From: Bacillota bacterium
Lineage (GTDB): Bacteria; Bacillota_A; Clostridia; DSM-8532
Reading direction: 5' to 3'
NCBI GenBank assembly: GCA_023424865.1
Contig: JAFADM010000235.1
Coordinates: forward strand, 1-18,423
DNA length: 18,423 nucleotides
Positions within the stretch are counted from its first letter, which is position 1; every line of letters begins with the position of its first letter. Of the stretch, positions 14,857 to 18,423 are shown one piece after another. Made by a program: the position numbers and the translations under genes. The notes under the pieces are model-generated. The model was not told where the DNA came from, did no database searches, and was given only the letters and a program-made list of their open reading frames with translations.

Positions 14857-15972
14857 TTACAGTGTTTCTATTTTTATTTCGTCGTCGCCAAAGCTTCCGG
14901 CACCTTCAAGCTGTGCGCTGCCTGCGACTGAGGTCTGATCCTCTTCCTTAACCGGCTTTTTAAGCAGGGACAGGCTTACGCCCATGACAACCGTACCTAT
15001 AACCAGAGCAATACACCATTGAAGGGGATTGGTCATCATAGGTACAATGAACAGGCCTCCTGCGGGTGCGGGTGAGCCTGTGCCCCACAGCATGGCCAGA
15101 CCTCCGGCTACACCGCAGCCCAGCATGCTGGTTAAAACCACACGCCACAGATCACGGGCCGCAATGGGGATTACACCCTCGGTAATCATGCAGATGCCCA
15201 TGGGGAAGGCTGCCTTAATGGCTTCCTTTTCGTCACGGGTGTATTTGTTGCGGGTAAGAAGATAGGAAAGCGTAATACCGAAGGGAGGGATAATTCCGCC
15301 CAGGAACTTAACTGCTTCCGGACCGTATATACCGTCAACCATAAGGCCGTTGGCAATAAGGGACATGGCTTTGTTGATAGGGCCACCGAAGTCGGTTCCG
15401 ACAAGTGCGCCAAAGACGGCACCCATGACGAAGGGGGACTTATCCTGAAGTGAAAGAATAAAATTGGTCAATTGCTCCTGGAGCCAGACAATGGGCTGGC
15501 CTACAAACAGGTACACCACCATACCGCTTATGAGGGTTGTCAGGAAGGGGATAACCAGAATGGGCATAAGACCCCGCATGGTTTTGGGCAGCTTCACGTA
15601 CTTTTTAATGGCCAGGGCCACATAGCCTACGATAAAAGCGCCGATGATGCCGCCGATAAAGCCGGCCTTAATGTCCGAGCAGATATAACCTACAATCAAG
15701 CCCGGCGCTATACCCGGCCTGTCCGCTATGGAATAGGCAATGGCCGCGGTAATGATGGGGACGACAAAGGTCATACCCAGGCTTCCCACCTTATACAGAT
15801 AAAAGGGAAGAGTACCTTCCAGGGTTTTAACATCCGTACCGCCGATAACGAAGCTGAGGGCAAGGCAAAGGCCTGCGCCCACGACCAAAGGAATCATGAA
15901 GGAAATACCGGTAAAAACATGCTTTTTAATTGTTGATAAAATAACGGACGATCTCTTCTGTGATCTACTCAT
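14857..15972 (-). CDS. PTS fructose-family EIIC permease
   Basis: Membrane channel that takes up and allows phosphorylation of a sugar. 371 aa with about nine hydrophobic segments. Fructose-family signatures are visible: FTGISFMIPLVVGAGLCLAL near the N-terminus, AYSIADRPGIAPGL, GTDFGGPINKAM and ITEGVIPIAARD. EIIB and EIIA are separate genes upstream instead of being fused, and the C-terminal tail after the last helix is short and acidic. ATG at 15972 has GAGAGG 6 nt upstream. The sugar is not determined: the family covers fructose, mannose-type derivatives and other ketoses. Two aldolase genes follow directly. The 231 bp before the gene are repeat-rich. Confidence 0.93.
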   Translation of the reverse strand: MSRSQKRSSVILSTIKKHVFTGISFMIPLVVGAGLCLALSFVIGGTDVKTLEGTLPFYLYKVGSLGMTFVVPIITAAIAYSIADRPGIAPGLIVGYICSDIKAGFIGGIIGAFIVGYVALAIKKYVKLPKTMRGLMPILVIPFLTTLISGMVVYLFVGQPIVWLQEQLTNFILSLQDKSPFVMGAVFGALVGTDFGGPINKAMSLIANGLMVDGIYGPEAVKFLGGIIPPFGITLSYLLTRNKYTRDEKEAIKAAFPMGICMITEGVIPIAARDLWRVVLTSMLGCGVAGGLAMLWGTGSPAPAGGLFIVPMMTNPLQWCIALVIGTVVMGVSLSLLKKPVKEEDQTSVAGSAQLEGAGSFGDDEIKIETL

Positions 15973-16055
15973 GTTATTCCTCTCCTCTACAATAAACCCA
16001 TTATTTCTTCTTTGTTCTATTTCTGCTTATAGCGTTCTTTTCCTATGTTTTTCGT

Positions 16056-16114
16056 TTTCTTTCTTACAGTTTCTCAGTTTCTTTCTTACAGTTTTCTCAG
16101 TTTCTTTCTTATAG
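16056..16114. repeat. Tandem repeat, about 22-bp unit, 2.6 copies
   Basis: Copies at 16056-16077 (22 bp), 16078-16100 (23 bp, one extra T) and a partial at 16101-16114. Each begins TTTCTTTCTTACAG on the plus strand and the first two end in CTCAG. Read on the coding (minus) strand the array is almost pure purine. It lies in the untranslated spacer between EIIB and EIIC. Confidence 0.8.
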
Positions 16115-16143
16115 CTTTTTTTCTTTATCGCTATTTCTTCTTT

Positions 16144-16217
16144 TTAACTATTTGTTTCTACTTCGTTACTATTTGTGCTTTTGTTACTATTTCTTCTTCA
16201 TTACTATTTCTTTTTCA
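16144..16217. repeat. Degenerate 17-18-bp tandem repeat overlapping EIIB 3' end
   Basis: Units beginning TTACTATTT on the plus strand start at 16166 (18 bp), 16184 (17 bp) and 16201 (17 bp); a variant TTAACTATTTG starts at 16144. The last unit covers the EIIB stop codon, so the array looks like repeated copies of the gene end. Together with 16056-16114 it makes up much of the 231-bp EIIB-EIIC spacer, which holds no gene. Confidence 0.75.
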
Positions 16218-16518
16218 TGGCCTGTTCAATTTTTTCAATAAAGGCGGCGGGTGACTTCATAACAGCTTCGATAGGCGTACGTACAACGGGCTTGCCTTTG
16301 AAACGCTCCTCACCTCTTAGCTTGATATCCGCAACCAGCAGCACCAAATCGGCCTCTGCAATCTGCTGGGGTGTCAGCTCATCCTCAATGCCGACGGATC
16401 CCTGTGTTTCAATAAAAATCTGGTGTCCTCTGGACTCTGCTCCCTGAGCCAATTTTTCCTTTGCAATGTAGGTGTGGGCAATACCTGCCGGGCATGCCGT
16501 AACCGCTACGAATTTCAT
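16204..16518 (-). CDS. PTS fructose-family EIIB
   Basis: Cytoplasmic phosphocarrier of 104 aa. The phospho-cysteine C9 lies in TACPAGIAHTYIAKEKL, which matches the family signature CPTGIAHT with Ala for Thr. The rest (GVAIETQ-like IFIETQGSVGIEDEL, then ADLVLLVADI) is standard for fructose EIIB. ATG at 16518 has GGGGGAG 5 nt upstream. It receives phosphate from the EIIA encoded 31 bp upstream and passes it to the sugar on EIIC. The reading frame ends in three successive in-frame stops, TAG-TAA-TGA (16206..16198), at the start of the repeat array. Confidence 0.94.
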   Translation of the reverse strand: MKFVAVTACPAGIAHTYIAKEKLAQGAESRGHQIFIETQGSVGIEDELTPQQIAEADLVLLVADIKLRGEERFKGKPVVRTPIEAVMKSPAAFIEKIEQAMKKK

Positions 16519-16549
16519 AAAAGCTCCCCCTGTCTGTTATTTTTATATT

Positions 16550-16993
16550 TTAAGAAAAAAGCTTGACGAGATCTTCCTTGCTTGTGCTTTGAGCAAGGGC
16601 CTGACAGAATTCCTCTCTGGCAATGAGCCTGGCTACCTGGGCCATGAGCTTAACATGGGCGGAACCGGCCTCATTGGCATTAACCGCGAAAAGAATGACA
16701 ACCTTAACATCCTTTCCGTCAATGGTTTCCCATGGAATTCCGTTTTTAAGTACCGCAACGGCAATACAGGTTTTTATAACAGCGCCGGATTTTCCGTGAG
16801 GTATGGCGATGCCGTTGCCTATTCCTGTCCGGCCCTCCTTTTCACGAAGGTACACATCGGTCTCAAAGGCTTCCTTTGAGGTGATGCTTCCATCCTTCAG
16901 CAAAAGCTCGCTTAGCTTTCCTATGACCTCCGCCTTGTCCTTTGCTTCCAGATTGACTTCAACCGCATTCCAATTAATGATTTCACTGAGCAT
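16550..16993 (-). CDS. PTS fructose/mannitol-family EIIA
   Basis: Cytoplasmic phosphocarrier, 147 aa. The phospho-histidine is H66 in GIGNGIAIPHGKSG, the family signature. Surrounding features fit the PTS EIIA type-2 fold (VYLREKEGRTGIGN before it, VVILFAVNANEAGSAHVKLM after it). ATG at 16993 has AGGA 6 nt upstream. It lies 38 bp after HPr, from which it takes its phosphate, and 31 bp before EIIB. Note that the regulator at 17289-18423 has a related EIIA domain at its C-terminus. Confidence 0.94.
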   Translation of the reverse strand: MLSEIINWNAVEVNLEAKDKAEVIGKLSELLLKDGSITSKEAFETDVYLREKEGRTGIGNGIAIPHGKSGAVIKTCIAVAVLKNGIPWETIDGKDVKVVILFAVNANEAGSAHVKLMAQVARLIAREEFCQALAQSTSKEDLVKLFS

Positions 16994-17031
16994 GTGCTTT
17001 CCTACTTTCTCTGTTACATAAAAAGTGTGTG

Positions 17032-17286
17032 CTATTCTCTGTCCAAAACCTCAAGAAGACCCTTTAGCGCCTGCTCTTCATCGGTTCCGTCTATTTTCAG
17101 TTCAATGGTTTCACCCTGGCCTGCGCCCATGCACATAACTGCCAGTATGCTCTTGCCGTCGTATTCCTCCCCGTCCTTAATGAGAATAATCTCACTTTCA
17201 TAGGTTTGTGCTTTATCGCAAAAATCCATTGCAGGCCTTGCATGGAGTCCCTCACTGCTTCCTATGACATAGGTTTTTGTTACCAT
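17032..17286 (-). CDS. HPr phosphocarrier protein
   Basis: 84 aa, standard HPr size. The PEP-dependent site is H15 in GLHARPA. The regulatory serine S46 is also present (DGKSILAVM), so the protein could be phosphorylated by HPr kinase and take part in catabolite control like B. subtilis HPr, unlike Crh, which lacks the histidine. The sequence after S46 (CMGAGQGETIEL) differs somewhat from housekeeping HPr. ATG at 17286 is 2 bp after the regulator's stop; the AAAGGGG upstream lies inside the regulator's last codons, so translation is coupled. Its partner Enzyme I is encoded at 11280-12971. Confidence 0.95.
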   Translation of the reverse strand: MVTKTYVIGSSEGLHARPAMDFCDKAQTYESEIILIKDGEEYDGKSILAVMCMGAGQGETIELKIDGTDEEQALKGLLEVLDRE

Positions 17287-17288
17287 AA

Positions 17289-18423
17289 TTAAACTTCATC
17301 CCCTTTAACAATTTGATTCATAAAATCAGATAAGGCTTTGTTATCCCTAAAGGCCTTAAGCTGTTCAAGACGCGCCTGATCCTCCAGCATAGCCACAAAG
17401 GTCGAATAGAATTTAATGATTTTTTCTTTCATATGGAATTTTTCATCTAAATTAAGAGCAAGAAGGAACAGGGTATCCACCTTGTTTTTCCCATACCAGG
17501 TAATGGGCTCCTTAAGTATGGCAACCGCGATAACCGGCTGAATGACAAGCTTTGCGTTACCGTGAGGTATGGCTACGCCATGCCCTATTTCAGTGGAGGT
17601 AATAAGCTCTCTTTCATAAACGGAATGTGTAAATTCCGGTGAAACATAACCCTTGTCCGACATAAGGGTGCAGAGGGCTTCTAAAACCTCATCCTTGCCG
17701 GACTTATCCGGATGAATAAGAACCAGCTCCTGGGAAAAGAGTTCTTTTTTCTCTAAAAGGCTCTTATTGTGCACCATTCGCTGGATTTTATTTTTCTTGC
17801 TGGCTGCCATGTAATCACGGATGGCCTTTTCATCCTGGGGAAGCAGGAAGCTGTCTACCATAATGACCTTTTTGCCCCCATAAGGATCCTCCAAGGGCAC
17901 GGTGGCAATGAGAAAATCGCAGGGACAGTGGCGTATGGCCTCTATTTCCTGGGTGCTTTTAACGCCTGTAATTTCAAGGCCCTGAATGCTTCTTTGAAGC
18001 TTTTCCTTTAATATCTGGGATACCCCTACCCCATAATTACACACGATAAGCGCTTTGGCGCTTGAAAAAGCCCGTTCAATAGCCCCGCCGAAATACAGGG
18101 CCAGGTAGGCAACCTCGTTTTTTCCTATATTTAAAGCCAGCTCCTCCTGGAAAATAACATTAATGGACCAGGCCGCGGCGTAGATATTGGGGTATTTTTG
18201 CTTTATCTGCTCCTCCAAAGGGTTTTCAAGTATCATGCCGTACTTGAGCCGGGGTATGGCTGAGCGCAGATACAGGAAGAGATTCAGGTGAAGCTCCCTG
18301 TCGTCTCTGAAATTATAGTTTAATATGGCGCTGATAAAGTTTATCAGCCTTTCCGTGAGGCGGTCCAGCTCGCCATAATGCTGAATAAGGGCATGTCTGG
18401 CAATTTCATTTTGAAAGCTCTGG
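17289..18423 (-). CDS. PRD-containing PTS-controlled transcriptional regulator (3' part)
   Basis: The gene runs out of the window; 377 codons are visible. In order: a PTS regulation domain (LHLNLFLYLRSAIPRLKYG to EVAYLALYFGGAIER), an EIIB-like domain with Cys at 18041..18039 (IVCNYGVGVSQILKEKL), and an EIIA type-2 domain with phospho-His at 17564..17562 (IGHGVAIPHGNAK). This order is that of ManR/MtlR/LicR-type activators, whose helix-turn-helix domains would lie in the missing part. An RNA-binding antiterminator is less likely, as those lack EII domains. The second PRD histidine is a tyrosine here. The stop is 2 bp from HPr, so it is the most upstream gene seen of the operon it presumably controls. 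Confidence 0.88.
   Translation of the reverse strand, partial: QSFQNEIARHALIQHYGELDRLTERLINFISAILNYNFRDDRELHLNLFLYLRSAIPRLKYGMILENPLEEQIKQKYPNIYAAAWSINVIFQEELALNIGKNEVAYLALYFGGAIERAFSSAKALIVCNYGVGVSQILKEKLQRSIQGLEITGVKSTQEIEAIRHCPCDFLIATVPLEDPYGGKKVIMVDSFLLPQDEKAIRDYMAASKKNKIQRMVHNKSLLEKKELFSQELVLIHPDKSGKDEVLEALCTLMSDKGYVSPEFTHSVYERELITSTEIGHGVAIPHGNAKLVIQPVIAVAILKEPITWYGKNKVDTLFLLALNLDEKFHMKEKIIKFYSTFVAMLEDQARLEQLKAFRDNKALSDFMNQIVKGDEV

Noticed and set aside
14185..14931. Long open frame on the plus strand opposite the upstream aldolase
   Set aside because: It is antisense to a conserved enzyme, shows no recognisable domain and is a by-product of that gene's codon use.
16056..16217. CRISPR-like array or small genes in the EIIB-EIIC spacer
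   Set aside because: Units are directly adjacent with no unique spacers and no cas genes nearby; plus-strand frames there give only Phe/Ser/Leu-rich low-complexity peptides.

Overview
The window reads as chromosomal DNA of an anaerobic, plant-polysaccharide-using Firmicute, most likely a clostridial (Lachnospiraceae-like) bacterium. I infer this from the strong AGGAGG-type ribosome sites, a YesS-like membrane AraC regulator, an LplB-type permease, a DUF5362-like protein, and an HPr that carries Ser46. There are no RNA genes, insertion sequences, phage genes or CRISPR arrays. Two catabolic blocks meet tail to tail at about 10.78-10.88 kb.

Left block (1-10776), pectin use. On the minus strand are a YesS-like sensor-regulator and two sugar ABC permeases, the second cut by the window edge. 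Divergent from the regulator is a pectin methylesterase, followed by a long hairpin and a small two-helix membrane protein (DUF5362-like). The latter converges on, and overlaps by 4 bp, a GH43 glycosidase. GH28 polygalacturonase, a Gfo/Idh/MocA oxidoreductase and the GH43 gene run leftward. A LacI-family regulator runs rightward from the same 383-bp intergenic region. None of the three carbohydrate-active enzymes has a visible signal peptide, so the likely scheme is import of (methylated) pectin oligomers followed by de-esterification and trimming in the cytoplasm. Two LacI-type palindromes sit on the predicted start points of the two divergent promoters.

Right block (10882-18423, all minus strand), a self-contained PTS operon. 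In order of transcription: a PRD/EIIB/EIIA-type regulator (5' end outside the window), HPr, EIIA, EIIB, EIIC of the fructose family, two different class II ketose-phosphate aldolases, Enzyme I, and a small cupin whose start overlaps the Enzyme I stop (ATGA). The general PTS proteins EI and HPr are thus encoded with one sugar-specific permease and two aldolases, but no sugar kinase is visible. The spacer between EIIB and EIIC is an unusual 231-bp purine-rich stretch (minus-strand sense) made of short degenerate tandem repeats.

Three gene starts are placed downstream of the longest open frame because the shorter start has a ribosome site and removes a large overlap or an unsupported extension: the oxidoreductase (GTG, 7980), the downstream aldolase (ATG, 13886) and the upstream aldolase (ATG, 14811). 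Both ABC permeases appear to start with TTG.
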